A stretch of DNA of 64,000 bases, taken from Alphaproteobacteria bacterium (GTDB taxonomy: Bacteria > Pseudomonadota > Alphaproteobacteria > JANSWW01). Below the pieces are notes generated by a model. It made no database searches. It was not told the DNA's origin and saw nothing but the letters and a program-made list of their open reading frames with translations. A program made the position numbers and the translations under genes. The DNA is taken from assembly GCA_024743275.1 (NCBI GenBank), contig JANSWW010000006.1, positions 1 through 64,000 on the forward strand. Reading direction: 5' to 3'. Positions 49,931 through 60,046 of the stretch are shown piece by piece (the first letter of the stretch is position 1; the number at the start of each line of letters is the position of its first letter).

Positions 49931-51058
49931 ATGTCCGAGAAAGTCGAGAAGGCGGGGCTTGAGCAGGCTTCCCGCCGGCGGTTCTTCAAGGTCGGTGCCG
50001 CGACCGTCGCCGGCGCGACCGCCGCGGTCGCAGCGCCGAACATCGCCCGCGCCCAGACGAAAACGCTGAAGGTTCAGGCGGCCTGGGGCGGCGGGATTTT
50101 CCTTGAGAACGCCAAGGCCTATGTCGACCGCGTCCACGCCATGGCCGGCAAGGACCTCAAGATCGACCTGCTCGCCGTGAACGCCGTCGTGAAGACAAGC
50201 CAGATGCAGGACGCCGTGCACCGTGGCGTGCTGGACGGCTGCCACTATGTTCCGGCCTATTGGTACTCGAAGTCGAAGAGCGCCTCCCTGTTCGGGACGG
50301 GTCCGTGCTTCGGCTGGTCGAGCCAGGAAGTGCTCGGCTGGGTCCACTATGGCGGTGGTATGGAGCTCTTCAACGAGCTTATGGACTCGCTCGGCCTCAA
50401 CGTGGTCAGCTTCTTCAACAGCCCGATGCCGGCCCAGCCGATGGGTTGGTTCAAGGAAGAGATCAAAGACGCCTCGCAGATGAACGGCCTGAAATACCGG
50501 ACCGTCGGTCTGGCGGCCGACGTGCTGCTCGAAATGGGCATGTCCGTGGTTCAGCTTCCGGGCGGCGAAATCCAGCCGGCCATGAAGTCCGGCCTGATCG
50601 ACGCGGCGGAGTTCAACAACCCGACCTCCGACCGTGACTTCGGCATGCAGGACGTCTCGAAGCACTATCACCTGGCCAGCTTCCACCAGTCCCAGGAATT
50701 CTTCGAGATCTCCTTCAACAAGCGGATGTTCGAGAGCCTGCCGGAAGAGCATAAGGCGATCCTGAAATACGCCTCCGAGGCCGAGAACTCGAACTTCTAC
50801 TGGCACAACACCAAGCGCTATGCGGAAGACCTGACCAAGCTGCGCGACGAGCAGGGCGTCAACGTCTACCGTACGCCGGATTCGGTGATGGCCGAGCAGC
50901 TCAAGGCCTGGGACGTCGTGGTCGAGCGGATCGCGGCCGAGGACGAGTTCTTCGCCAAGGTCATCGCCAGCCAGAAGGCGTATGCCAAAGAGGTGATGAA
51001 CTACCTCAATCTGAATCAGCCGGACTACAAGCTGGCCTACAACCACTATTTCGGCTGA
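49931..51058 (+). CDS. TRAP transporter binding protein, Tat-exported (TakP-like), system 1
   Basis: A twin-arginine signal (SRRRFFKVGAATVAGATA) ends near ARAQ. The mature part of the 375-residue protein follows the DctP/TakP order: VQAAWGGGIFLENAKAYVDR, VVKTSQMQDAVHRGVLDG, KYRTVGLAADVLLEMGMSVV, LPGGEIQPAMKSGLIDAAEF. TakP-type proteins bind 2-oxo acids or other carboxylates with sodium-driven uptake. A GGGAGAG site precedes the ATG. Membrane subunits follow after a hairpin. Confidence 0.9.
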   Translation: MSEKVEKAGLEQASRRRFFKVGAATVAGATAAVAAPNIARAQTKTLKVQAAWGGGIFLENAKAYVDRVHAMAGKDLKIDLLAVNAVVKTSQMQDAVHRGVLDGCHYVPAYWYSKSKSASLFGTGPCFGWSSQEVLGWVHYGGGMELFNELMDSLGLNVVSFFNSPMPAQPMGWFKEEIKDASQMNGLKYRTVGLAADVLLEMGMSVVQLPGGEIQPAMKSGLIDAAEFNNPTSDRDFGMQDVSKHYHLASFHQSQEFFEISFNKRMFESLPEEHKAILKYASEAENSNFYWHNTKRYAEDLTKLRDEQGVNVYRTPDSVMAEQLKAWDVVVERIAAEDEFFAKVIASQKAYAKEVMNYLNLNQPDYKLAYNHYFG

Positions 51059-51078
51059 TCGCTCTAATCGTTCGGGGC

Positions 51079-51111
51079 GGACGCCGGACCGGTCTTCCCG
51101 GTTCGGCGTCC
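51079..51111 (+). terminator. hairpin between TRAP binding-protein and small-subunit genes, system 1
   Basis: Arms 51079-51092 and 51098-51111 pair over 14 bases (GGACGCCG with CGGCGTCC outermost, one G-U) around a 5-base loop, 21 bases after the stop codon. No strong U-run follows. It likely stabilises the binding-protein mRNA end or attenuates read-through, so binding protein exceeds membrane subunits. Confidence 0.65.
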
Positions 51112-51170
51112 GTGCCGTTTTCGGCGTTTAGAAAAGACCGTTTTCGTTTCCCGGCTTATTGGGGGCTCCC

Positions 51171-51758
51171 GTGGCAACCTGGATCATCCACTCGATCGAA
51201 AATCTCAGCATTTGGGTCGGACGCGCCTTTGGATGGTGCATCCTGATCCTCACCTTTTCGGTGTCCTACGAGGTTTTCGTCCGCTACGTGCTGAACGCAC
51301 CGACCGTCTGGGCCTTCGATATGATGGTTCAGATGTATGGCGCGCTGTTCCTGATGGCCGGTCCCTACGCGCTCGCCCAGGACGTCCACGTCCGAAGCGA
51401 CGTCATCTACCGCCTGCTGCCGATCCGCTGGCAGGCCGGAATCGATTTCTTCCTCTACATCACCTTCTTCTTCCCCGGCATGTTGGCCCTGTTCTGGTTC
51501 GGCGCCGAGATCGCATCCGACTCCTGGCGCTATCAGGAAGTCAGCTGGAACAGCCCGGCCCGTATCCAGGTCTACTTCTTCAAGACCCTGATTCCGGTCG
51601 CCGGCGTTTTGATGATCATCCAGGGAATAGCGGAGTGCATGCGCTGTTGGCTCGCCTTCCGCAACCAGGCCTGGCCGGAACGGGTCGAGGATGTGATGGA
51701 GACCGAACAGCAGCTCATCAAGGGCAGCATGATGCCCGGAGAAGGCCAGCCGCGCTGA
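51171..51758 (+). CDS. TRAP transporter small membrane subunit (DctQ type), system 1
   Basis: A GTG at 51171 with GGGGG upstream is preferred (195 residues). Four membrane helices are visible (SIWVGRAFGWCILILTF, MVQMYGALFLMAGPYAL, FFLYITFFFPGMLALFW, LIPVAGVLMIIQGIAE), the DctQ arrangement, with the characteristic VHVRSDVIY loop. It pairs with the large subunit to form the membrane part of the importer. Confidence 0.88.
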   Translation: MATWIIHSIENLSIWVGRAFGWCILILTFSVSYEVFVRYVLNAPTVWAFDMMVQMYGALFLMAGPYALAQDVHVRSDVIYRLLPIRWQAGIDFFLYITFFFPGMLALFWFGAEIASDSWRYQEVSWNSPARIQVYFFKTLIPVAGVLMIIQGIAECMRCWLAFRNQAWPERVEDVMETEQQLIKGSMMPGEGQPR

Positions 51759-51824
51759 TCCCCATCGGCGCGGGCCCTTCCCACCGAAATCGCGAAAAGT
51801 TCCTGAGACCGAAAGTCTAGAGCC

Positions 51825-53192
51825 ATGACCAATCCCGAAGTCGCCATCTTGATGCTGTCGCTGTTCATCGTCTTGGTGCTGCTGGGCTTCCCCGTCGCCT
51901 TCACGCTGCTCGCCATGGGCGTCGCCTTCGGCTTCTACGCCTATCACGACGCCGGTTCGATCCAGGAAGTCGCCGATGTCCTCAACAACCGGATCTTCTA
52001 CCTCCTGAACCAGAACACCTACTCGGTGATGGAGAACGACACGCTGGTCGCTATCCCGCTCTTCCTCTTCATGGGCTATGTGGTCGAACGAGCGAACATC
52101 GTGAACCGGTTGTTCGAATCGCTGCAATTGGCGGCGCGGAACCTGCCGGGATCCATGGCGATCGCGGCCCTGATCACCTGTGCCGTGTTCTCGACGGCGA
52201 GCGGCATCGTCGGCGCCGTGGTGACCTTGATGGGCCTGCTGGCGTTCCCGGCCATGGCCAGGGCGAGTTACAACAAGTCCTTCGCCTCCGGTGTGATCTG
52301 CGCGGGCGGCACACTCGGCATTCTGATCCCGCCGTCGATCATGCTGATCGTCTACGCGGCGATCGCCGAGCTTTCCCCGCTTCGGCTCTATGCGGCGGCC
52401 GTCTTCCCCGGCCTGCTCCTCGCCGGGCTCTACATCGTCTATGTGTTGATCCGCGTCGGGATCAATCCGTCCATCGCGCCCAATCCGAAGAAGGACCCGA
52501 GCATCACGCCCGGCCAGATCTATCTCGACTTGCTGGTCTCCTTCGTGCCGCTGACGATCCTGATCATGCTGGTGCTGGGCTCCATTCTCGGCGGCCTCGC
52601 CACCCCGGCGGAGGCGGCGGCCATGGGGGCGTTGGGCGGTATCGTGCTGGCAGCCCTCTACCGCTCGTTGACCTGGCAGAAGATCAAGGAATCGGTCTTC
52701 CTGACCGCCAAGGCGACGGCGATGGTCTGCTGGCTGTTCGTCGGGTCGTGGACCTTCGCGTCGGTGTTCTCCTATCTCGGCGGCCACGACGTCATCGCCA
52801 ACTGGGTCGTCGCGCTCGACCTCGAGACCTGGCAGTTCCTGCTGCTGTGTCAGGCGATCATCTTCCTGCTCGGCTGGCCGTTGGAGTGGTCGGAGATCCT
52901 GATCATCTTCGTGCCGATCTTCCTGCCGATGCTGGTCCTGTTCGACGTGAACCCGTATTTCTTCGCCATGCTGGTCGCGCTCAATCTGCAGACCTCGTTC
53001 CTGACTCCACCTATGGCCATGTCGGCCTACTACCTGAAGGGGGTGTTGAAGAACCAGATCGAGCTCATGGACATCTTCAGGGGGATCATGCCCTATCTCG
53101 GCATCGTGATCTTCGCCATGGTCATGATGTACCAGTTCCCGGGCATTGCCCTGTGGCTCCCTGATCACCTGTTCGGTCCCTATGTCCCCTGA
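51825..53192 (+). CDS. TRAP transporter large permease (DctM type), system 1
   Basis: The 455-residue protein has about 12 membrane helices and the DctM signatures FPVAFTLLAMGVAFGFYAY, TASGIVGAVVTLMG, LGILIPPSIMLIVYAAIAE, GGLATPAEAAAMGALGG and NLQTSFLTPPMAMSAYYLKG. This subunit translocates the carboxylate with sodium. Its stop overlaps the start of the amidase gene, so uptake and hydrolysis appear co-expressed. Confidence 0.92.
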   Translation: MTNPEVAILMLSLFIVLVLLGFPVAFTLLAMGVAFGFYAYHDAGSIQEVADVLNNRIFYLLNQNTYSVMENDTLVAIPLFLFMGYVVERANIVNRLFESLQLAARNLPGSMAIAALITCAVFSTASGIVGAVVTLMGLLAFPAMARASYNKSFASGVICAGGTLGILIPPSIMLIVYAAIAELSPLRLYAAAVFPGLLLAGLYIVYVLIRVGINPSIAPNPKKDPSITPGQIYLDLLVSFVPLTILIMLVLGSILGGLATPAEAAAMGALGGIVLAALYRSLTWQKIKESVFLTAKATAMVCWLFVGSWTFASVFSYLGGHDVIANWVVALDLETWQFLLLCQAIIFLLGWPLEWSEILIIFVPIFLPMLVLFDVNPYFFAMLVALNLQTSFLTPPMAMSAYYLKGVLKNQIELMDIFRGIMPYLGIVIFAMVMMYQFPGIALWLPDHLFGPYVP

Positions 53193-54552
53193 TCAGCCCA
53201 TGACGGACCCGCTGCGGACGCCCTGGCTGCTTTCGGCCACCGAGCTTTCCGACGTCCTCCGGGACGGACGGATAAGCTCGGTCGCGGTGACCAAGGCCTG
53301 CCTGGCGCGGATCGCCGAGAACGACCCGGAGGTCGGCGCCTGGGCCCATGTGGACGAGGACACCGCCCTGGCTCAGGCGGAGGCGGCCGACCAGCGCCGC
53401 TTCAAGGGGAAGCCGCTCGGCGCGCTCCATGGCCTCCCTGTCGGGATCAAGGATATCTTCGACGTCCGCGGGATGCCCACGGGGCTCGGCTCGACCGATC
53501 CGTCGACGGAACCGGCGAAGGCGGATTCCGCCGTTGCCGAGAAGCTTCGGGCGGCCGGCGCGGTGATCATCGGCAAGACGACCACCTCCCCCTTCGCATC
53601 CGGGGCCAACACCACAGCCCGCAACCCGCATGATCCCACCCGCACGCCCGGCGGCTCGTCCAGTGGATCGGCCGCGGCTGTCGCCGCTGGGCATGTTCCG
53701 CTGTCCGTCGGCAGCCAGACCAACGGTTCCGTGGTACGGCCCGCCTCCTATTGCGGGGTCTACGGGTTCAAGCCGTCCCGGGGCATGGTCTCCCGCCATG
53801 GCTGTCTCAAGACCAGCGAGACCCTGGATCAAGTCGGTGTTTTCGCCCGCAGCCTGGAAGACACCGCCCTGCTGACCGGGGCCCTGATGGGCTATGACAG
53901 AGCGGACCCGGCGATGAACTGCGTCCCGTTGCCCGATCCCGTCGCCGGCGTGGCGGAGGCCCCCGGCGTCGATCCGATGTTCGCCTGGTTCGACCTGCCC
54001 TATTGGGACCGGGTCGAGGCGTCGGCGCGCGACGCCTTGGAGGCGGTTCTGGAGGCCCTGGGCGACCGGGTCGAACGGCATCCGGCCCCGAAGACCTTCC
54101 AGGATGTGATCGACAGCCATCGCGCGGTGCACCAGTTCGAGTATCACCGCAATATGAGCGGCCATCCGGCGTTGCCCGACGCCTTGATCCCGAACGATCT
54201 GCGGCCCTTCCTGGATGCGGGGAGCAAGGTTTCCGAGGACGACTATCGGGCGGCCCTCGCCCTGCTGGCCGGGGCGGAGACCTTTTTCGACGCCTTCTTC
54301 ATGGATTTCGACGCTATTCTGGCGCCGGCCAGTCTCGGCGTGGCGCCGGTCCACGCGGCCGGGACGGGGGATCCGATCTGCCAGACGGTCTGGACCTTCG
54401 CAGGACTGCCGTCCCTGGGCCTGCCGTGGCTCTCCGGCGACCAAGGCCTGCCGCTCGGTGTGCAGGCGATCAGCGCGCGCGGCGAGGACGACCGGCTGAT
54501 GCGGACGGCGAAATGGCTTGAAACGACGCTTGGCGCCGATGACGCGGCTTGA
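53182..54552 (+). CDS. amidase-signature hydrolase
   Basis: The ATG at 53182 overlaps the DctM stop; an ATG at 53200 is also possible. The Lys-Ser-Ser catalytic set is visible: the lysine in LPVGIKDIFD, the serine of GSQTNGSVVRPASYCG and the GGSSSGSAAAVAAG glycine-serine loop. Amidase-signature enzymes release ammonia or amines from amides. Being coupled to a carboxylate TRAP importer, it may deaminate an imported amide or act on a downstream amide. It resembles GatA but has no GatB/C neighbours. Confidence 0.9.
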   Translation: MSPDQPMTDPLRTPWLLSATELSDVLRDGRISSVAVTKACLARIAENDPEVGAWAHVDEDTALAQAEAADQRRFKGKPLGALHGLPVGIKDIFDVRGMPTGLGSTDPSTEPAKADSAVAEKLRAAGAVIIGKTTTSPFASGANTTARNPHDPTRTPGGSSSGSAAAVAAGHVPLSVGSQTNGSVVRPASYCGVYGFKPSRGMVSRHGCLKTSETLDQVGVFARSLEDTALLTGALMGYDRADPAMNCVPLPDPVAGVAEAPGVDPMFAWFDLPYWDRVEASARDALEAVLEALGDRVERHPAPKTFQDVIDSHRAVHQFEYHRNMSGHPALPDALIPNDLRPFLDAGSKVSEDDYRAALALLAGAETFFDAFFMDFDAILAPASLGVAPVHAAGTGDPICQTVWTFAGLPSLGLPWLSGDQGLPLGVQAISARGEDDRLMRTAKWLETTLGADDAA

Positions 54553-54590
54553 ACGGAAAATCGATCGATAGTGATCGGGAGGATCGACAA

Positions 54591-54788
54591 ATGGTTAAAA
54601 AGATCTGCGCAGTTCTGGGAACCCTGACCCTGGCGACCTTCATCATCGGTCTCGCCCAGAGCATCACTTCCGGGTTCGCCGGCTTTTGGGGTGGCCTGCC
54701 CTTCTGGATCATCGCCATCGTGGTTCTTTCCATGGCGGCCTACGACGCCTGGGAAGAAACCTTTGCCCGCAAGAAAAACGGGGCCTGA
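54591..54788 (+). CDS. small two-helix membrane protein (65 aa)
   Basis: The ATG at 54591 follows GGGAGGATCGACAA. Two membrane helices are clear (ICAVLGTLTLATFIIGLA and GGLPFWIIAIVVLSMAA) and the tail is basic (ARKKNGA). No family was recognised. Its stop is three bases before the dehydrogenase GTG, so it is part of the operon. It may be an accessory of the TRAP system or unrelated. Confidence 0.7.
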   Translation: MVKKICAVLGTLTLATFIIGLAQSITSGFAGFWGGLPFWIIAIVVLSMAAYDAWEETFARKKNGA

Positions 54789-54791
54789 TCC

Positions 54792-55754
54792 GTGTCCAAA
54801 CCGACCGTCTGGATCACTCGGAAGCTGACCGAGGCCACATTGGAGCGCGCGCGGTCCCGCTATGAGGTGATCGACAATCCGAGCGACGGGACCTTCACCG
54901 TCGACGAGATCGTCGAGATGAGCCGCAAGGTCGACGCGATCCTTCCCTGTCACTCGGAGATCTTCAACGCGGACGTGGTCGCCCGCCTCGATCCGCGCCT
55001 GAAGATCATCGCCAACCATTCGGTCGGGGTGGACCACTGCAACCTGCCGGCGCTCAAAGAGCGCGGCATCGTCGTCACCAACACGCCGGACGTGCTGTCC
55101 GACGCCACGGCGGAGATCGCGATCCTGTTGATGCTGGGTGCCGCGCGGCGCGCCGGCGAGGGCGAAAGACTGATCCGGTCCGGAAACTGGAAGGATTGGA
55201 GCCCGGCCTTCATGGTCGGCGTCCAGACCACGGGCAAGCGTTTCGGCGTCCTCGGCATGGGGCGGGTCGGTCAGGCGACGGCGCGCAAGGCGCGCGGCTT
55301 CGGGATGGAAATTCACTATCACAACCGTCGGCCGGTCGCAGACGAGATCGCCGAGGGCGCGGTCTATCACGATAGCGTCGAGGGTTTGCTGCGGCACTCG
55401 GACGTCCTGTCGATCCATTGCCCCGCGACCGAATCGACCCGGGGCATCATCAACGCGGCAACCCTGGCCCATCTGCCGGATAACGCGATTCTGGTGAACA
55501 CGGCCCGGGGCGCCATCGTCAATGACGACGATCTGATCGCGGCCCTCAAGGCGGGCAAGCCGTGGGCCGCCGGGCTGGACGTGTTCAACGACGAGCCGGC
55601 GATCCACCCGGGCTATATGGCCCTCGATAACGTCTTCATGCTGCCGCATATCGGCAGCGCCACCCGGGAAACACGGGATGCCATGGGGGCCAGGGCGCTC
55701 GACAATCTCGATGCCTTTTTCGATGGCCGGGAGCCGGTAGACCGGCTCGTCTAG
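54792..55754 (+). CDS. D-isomer-specific 2-hydroxyacid dehydrogenase (glyoxylate reductase-like)
   Basis: A GTG three bases after the upstream stop starts the 320-residue protein. The NAD-binding motif GVLGMGRVGQATA, catalytic arginine in VNTARGAIV, glutamate in DVFNDEPAIH and histidine in LPHIGSATRET are all present. It interconverts 2-oxo and D-2-hydroxy acids. Together with the 2-oxo/hydroxy-acid-type TRAP importers on both sides it suggests processing of an imported 2-hydroxy or 2-oxo acid. Confidence 0.9.
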   Translation: MSKPTVWITRKLTEATLERARSRYEVIDNPSDGTFTVDEIVEMSRKVDAILPCHSEIFNADVVARLDPRLKIIANHSVGVDHCNLPALKERGIVVTNTPDVLSDATAEIAILLMLGAARRAGEGERLIRSGNWKDWSPAFMVGVQTTGKRFGVLGMGRVGQATARKARGFGMEIHYHNRRPVADEIAEGAVYHDSVEGLLRHSDVLSIHCPATESTRGIINAATLAHLPDNAILVNTARGAIVNDDDLIAALKAGKPWAAGLDVFNDEPAIHPGYMALDNVFMLPHIGSATRETRDAMGARALDNLDAFFDGREPVDRLV

Positions 55755-55998
55755 CCCCGGAAGCCCCCCTGATGGATTTTCCGGTTTCCGGGAAATAACG
55801 CAAAATCAAGAAATAAAATTTTAAGGTCCAGCAATTTTTGGACCTTGTCTGCCTGCGTGCCCTCCATTACCGTTTTTCGCGTTTCGGAGAAAACCAGAAA
55901 GGCCGGAGAACCGGTCCCCCTTCTCCGACGGTCCATTCTCATGGACCCAGCGGGCGCCCGATGGCGCCCATAAACGGAACATGCTTAGGGAGGCACAA

Positions 55999-57048
<1,050 letters not shown>

Positions 57049-57121
57049 AGCGGGTCGCTATGACAGGGGCGGGGGTCTCTCGACCCACGCCCGGACCCGC
57101 GTAGAGTGCGGACTATGATCG

Positions 57122-57152
57122 CCGGGGTCTCTCCTTGCCGGAGGGACCCCGG
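57122..57152 (+). terminator. hairpin between TRAP binding-protein and small-subunit genes, system 2
   Basis: Arms 57122-57134 and 57140-57152 pair over 13 bases (CCGGGGTC with GACCCCGG outermost, one G-U) around a TTGCC loop. It lies 73 bases after the binding-protein stop, with no strong U-run. It mirrors the hairpin of system 1 and may set the same expression ratio. Confidence 0.65.
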
Positions 57153-57173
57153 TGTTCGACACCCGTCAACCGG

Positions 57174-57728
57174 ATGCATATCGCCATGTCATTCCTTTTG
57201 AAGATCAGCACGCTCCTCGACGCCATCGTCACGGCGGTCGGGCGGGTCGGCGCCTGGTGCGGCCTCATTCTGATCCTGGTCACCTGCTACGATGTCTTCA
57301 CCCGCTATCTGCTCGATCTCGGATCGACCAAGCTGCAGGACTTCGAATGGTGGCTCCACACCATGCTGTTCTCGACGGCGCTCGGGTGGACCTATCTCAG
57401 GGACGGCCATGTCCGGATCGACCTGCTACGGGACCGGATGGCGCCGAAGACCAAGACCGTGATCGAATTGATCGGGATCGTCTTCTTCCTGTTCCCTTAT
57501 TGCTTCATCATTCTGCCGGACACCTATGATTTCTTCCTCAGATCCTATGAGCAGAACGAGGCGTCGAAATCGGCGACCGGGTTGGACAATGTCTATCTGG
57601 TCAAGTTCTTCCTGCCCTTCGGCTATACCCTGCTGACGCTTGCCGCGATCGCCGTCTTCTTCCGCCGGCTGGTCGATTTGATCGCCCCGGATCTCGCGGC
57701 GACCCATCGCGCGGACGCGCAAGGGTGA
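57174..57728 (+). CDS. TRAP transporter small membrane subunit (DctQ type), system 2
   Basis: Two starts are possible, ATG at 57174 (184 residues) or at 57186. Four membrane helices occur (VGAWCGLILILVTCYDVFT, LHTMLFSTALGWTYL, IGIVFFLFPYCFIIL, FFLPFGYTLLTLAAIAVFF) with the GHVRIDLLRDRM loop common in DctQ proteins. It forms the membrane part with the DctM protein 17 bases downstream. Confidence 0.87.
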   Translation: MHIAMSFLLKISTLLDAIVTAVGRVGAWCGLILILVTCYDVFTRYLLDLGSTKLQDFEWWLHTMLFSTALGWTYLRDGHVRIDLLRDRMAPKTKTVIELIGIVFFLFPYCFIILPDTYDFFLRSYEQNEASKSATGLDNVYLVKFFLPFGYTLLTLAAIAVFFRRLVDLIAPDLAATHRADAQG

Positions 57729-57745
57729 GAAGAGGATAACAAGAA

Positions 57746-59116
57746 ATGGATTTCGAGGCGCTTCTCCCCCTCCTGATGTTCGCCGCCCTGGGCATTCTTC
57801 TGTTCAGCGGCTTTCCCGTCGCCTTCATCCTCGGCGGTGTGGCCATCGGCTTTGGCTATATCGCCTATTGGTATGACGACTTCCTGTTCGAACCGCTGAT
57901 GTTCTTCAACGTCGTCTCACGGATTTGGGGCGGTGTCGCCGAAAGCCCGATCCTGACCGCGATCCCGATGTTCATCTTCATGGGAACCATGCTGGAGAGA
58001 TCGGGAGTGGCCTCGGATCTGCTGCACGCACTGCAGGTTCTGCTGCGCCGGGTGCCGGGCGGTCTTGCCATGTCCGTCACGCTGATGGGCACCATCATGG
58101 CCGCGACCACGGGAATCATCGGCGCCTCTGTGGTGATGATGACCCTGCTGGCCCTGCCGGTGATGCTGGAGCGTCGATATCACCCTGCACTGGCCTGCGG
58201 CACCATCGCCGCATCGGGTACCCTCGGCATTCTCATTCCGCCGTCGATCATGCTGGTGATCATGGCGGACCTGTTGGCGAAGTCGGTCGGCAATCTGTTC
58301 GTCGCCGCCGTCGTGCCCGGCTTCATGCTGTCGGTCCTCTACCTTCTCTATATCTATTTTTTCTCCCATCTCCGGCCCGACTGGGCCCCGCCCCTGCCCG
58401 ACGACGAAGGTCCGCAGGACACCCGCGAGATCATGAAGATGGTGCTGAAGAGCTTCCTGCCGCCGATCTTCCTGATCGTCCTGGTCTTGGGCTCGATCCT
58501 GGGCGGGATCGCGACGCCGACGGAGGCGGCCGGTGTCGGCGGCCTCGGCGCGCTCTTGCTGGCGCTGATCAACGGCAAGCTCAAATTCCACGTCTTGAGG
58601 GACGTGATCGAACGGGCGGCGCTGACCGGCGGCATGCTGTTCATGATCTTCCTCGGCGCCACCGCCTTCGCCTATGTGTTCCGGGCGCTGGGGGGCGACG
58701 ATATCGTGGTCGATATCGTCGAGGGCCTGGGCTTCGGCTCCTGGGGTGTGTTGATCGTCCTTTTGACCATCGTCTTCCTGCTGGGCTTCTTTTTCGATTG
58801 GCTGGAGATCACCTTGATCGTGATTCCGGTCTTCACGCCGGTAATCGAGCTTCTGGACTTCGGCGACCATGTGCCGAAGGCGGATATCGTCTATTGGTTC
58901 GCCATCCTGATGGCGGTGAACCTGCAGACCTCGTTCCTCACCCCACCCTTCGGGTTCGCGCTGTTCTACATGAAGGGCGTGGCCCCGCCCGAGGTGAAGA
59001 TCAACCATATCTATACGGGCATCGTTCCCTTCGTCTGCCTGCAGCTCGTGGCCCTCGGCCTGGTCGTCGCGTTCCCGAATCTCGCGCTCTGGCTGCCCAA
59101 CACGCTGCTGAACTAG
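57746..59116 (+). CDS. TRAP transporter large permease (DctM type), system 2
   Basis: The 456-residue protein has about 12 membrane helices and DctM blocks FPVAFILGGVAIGFGYIAY, TTGIIGASVVMMTLLALP, GTLGILIPPSIMLVIM, GGIATPTEAAGVGGLG and NLQTSFLTPPFGFALFYMKG. It is paralogous to the system 1 permease but clearly diverged. It ends the operon; a strong terminator hairpin follows 26 bases later. Confidence 0.92.
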   Translation: MDFEALLPLLMFAALGILLFSGFPVAFILGGVAIGFGYIAYWYDDFLFEPLMFFNVVSRIWGGVAESPILTAIPMFIFMGTMLERSGVASDLLHALQVLLRRVPGGLAMSVTLMGTIMAATTGIIGASVVMMTLLALPVMLERRYHPALACGTIAASGTLGILIPPSIMLVIMADLLAKSVGNLFVAAVVPGFMLSVLYLLYIYFFSHLRPDWAPPLPDDEGPQDTREIMKMVLKSFLPPIFLIVLVLGSILGGIATPTEAAGVGGLGALLLALINGKLKFHVLRDVIERAALTGGMLFMIFLGATAFAYVFRALGGDDIVVDIVEGLGFGSWGVLIVLLTIVFLLGFFFDWLEITLIVIPVFTPVIELLDFGDHVPKADIVYWFAILMAVNLQTSFLTPPFGFALFYMKGVAPPEVKINHIYTGIVPFVCLQLVALGLVVAFPNLALWLPNTLLN

Positions 59117-59136
59117 CAGGAACCCTGGGGGCACAA

Positions 59137-59170
59137 AAAAAGCGCCCCGCTGGACATTCCAGCGGGGCGT
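59137..59170. terminator. strong terminator hairpin
   Basis: CGCCCCGCTGG (59143-59153) and CCAGCGGGGCG (59159-59169) pair perfectly around ACATT. A run of A residues lies directly upstream, so the minus-strand RNA ends in a U-run, while the plus-strand side has only two T residues. It probably ends TRAP transcription and guards against minus-strand read-through. Confidence 0.75.
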
Positions 59171-59209
59171 TCGCGTCGTATATTAAACAGGATTAACCAA
59201 ACGGAGCCC

Positions 59210-60046
59210 GTGGCAATGATGCGACGTTCCTGGCTAAGACGCGCTATTGTCTTTCTCGTTACCCTACCCTTCGCCGCGGCTCCCGCCCTGGCGAGCGAGC
59301 AAAGGGTCACCGGCACAGCCACGGTCTTTGCTGGCGGCTTCCAGGTCGTCGACGTCCAATGGACCGCCACGGTGGACCGGTCGACGGAGCGCTACCGGCT
59401 CGAGAGCGGGATCACCTTGAAGGGCTGGCTCGAGTGGTTCATCGATTTCGAGGCCCGGCATAGTGCCGAGGGGGTGTTGCGCGACCGCGAGGTGCAGCCG
59501 GAGACCTTCGCCACAAGGGGCTTTCTGAACGACGAAGAGCGGCGGACCGATGTGCTCTTTACCGATACCGGCCCGACCGACGTCACCGTCAAACCGGTGG
59601 ATCCGCCGGATGTCCGCGACCCGGTCCCGCCGAGCGCGTTGGCCGGCACCATCGACCCGTTGAGCCTGTTCCTGCGCCATGCCGCTTTCGACAGCGCCGA
59701 GGAGGTCTGCAGTTCCCCCCGTCCCATCTTCGACGGCCGCCGGGTGGTCGCGATCACCCTGGAACCCTTGGGATGGGAGACTTTGGAAGCGAGCAGCGAG
59801 GAGCGGTTCACCGGCGACGCGTTCAAATGCGGCATTCGTCACGAGGTCCTGGCGGGCCAGTACAAAGGCGACTGGCCGGGCAAGGGAGAGCCGGTGGAAG
59901 TAAGCAATATCTGGATCGCAAAGCCCGAAGGCTCGCCGCTCTGGCAGCCCGTGCGGTTTGAACGGTCAACGGGCTTCGGTACCGTGATCGCCCATTTGGA
60001 AGCCATCGAGATCATTGGCGAGCAGACGACAAAACGGTTGGACTAA
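59210..60046 (+). CDS. DUF3108 exported protein
   Basis: A GTG at 59210 follows GGAGCCC; in-frame ATGs lie 6 and 9 bases on. A signal peptide (RRAIVFLVTLPFAAAPALA) precedes a beta-rich domain with TATVFAGGFQVVDVQWTATV, YRLESGITLKGWLEWFIDF, a paired-cysteine region (EEVCSSPRP and FKCGIRHE) and GIRHEVLAGQYKG. This is the DUF3108 pattern, a periplasmic protein common in alphaproteobacteria with no firm function. Its stop overlaps a phage-module gene on the other strand. Confidence 0.8.
   Translation: MAMMRRSWLRRAIVFLVTLPFAAAPALASEQRVTGTATVFAGGFQVVDVQWTATVDRSTERYRLESGITLKGWLEWFIDFEARHSAEGVLRDREVQPETFATRGFLNDEERRTDVLFTDTGPTDVTVKPVDPPDVRDPVPPSALAGTIDPLSLFLRHAAFDSAEEVCSSPRPIFDGRRVVAITLEPLGWETLEASSEERFTGDAFKCGIRHEVLAGQYKGDWPGKGEPVEVSNIWIAKPEGSPLWQPVRFERSTGFGTVIAHLEAIEIIGEQTTKRLD

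Noticed and set aside
51156-53168. A minus-strand open frame of 670 codons opposite the TRAP membrane subunits
   Set aside because: Its Glu/Asp/His/Gln-rich product is the mirror of hydrophobic codons in the DctQ and DctM genes, which are real.
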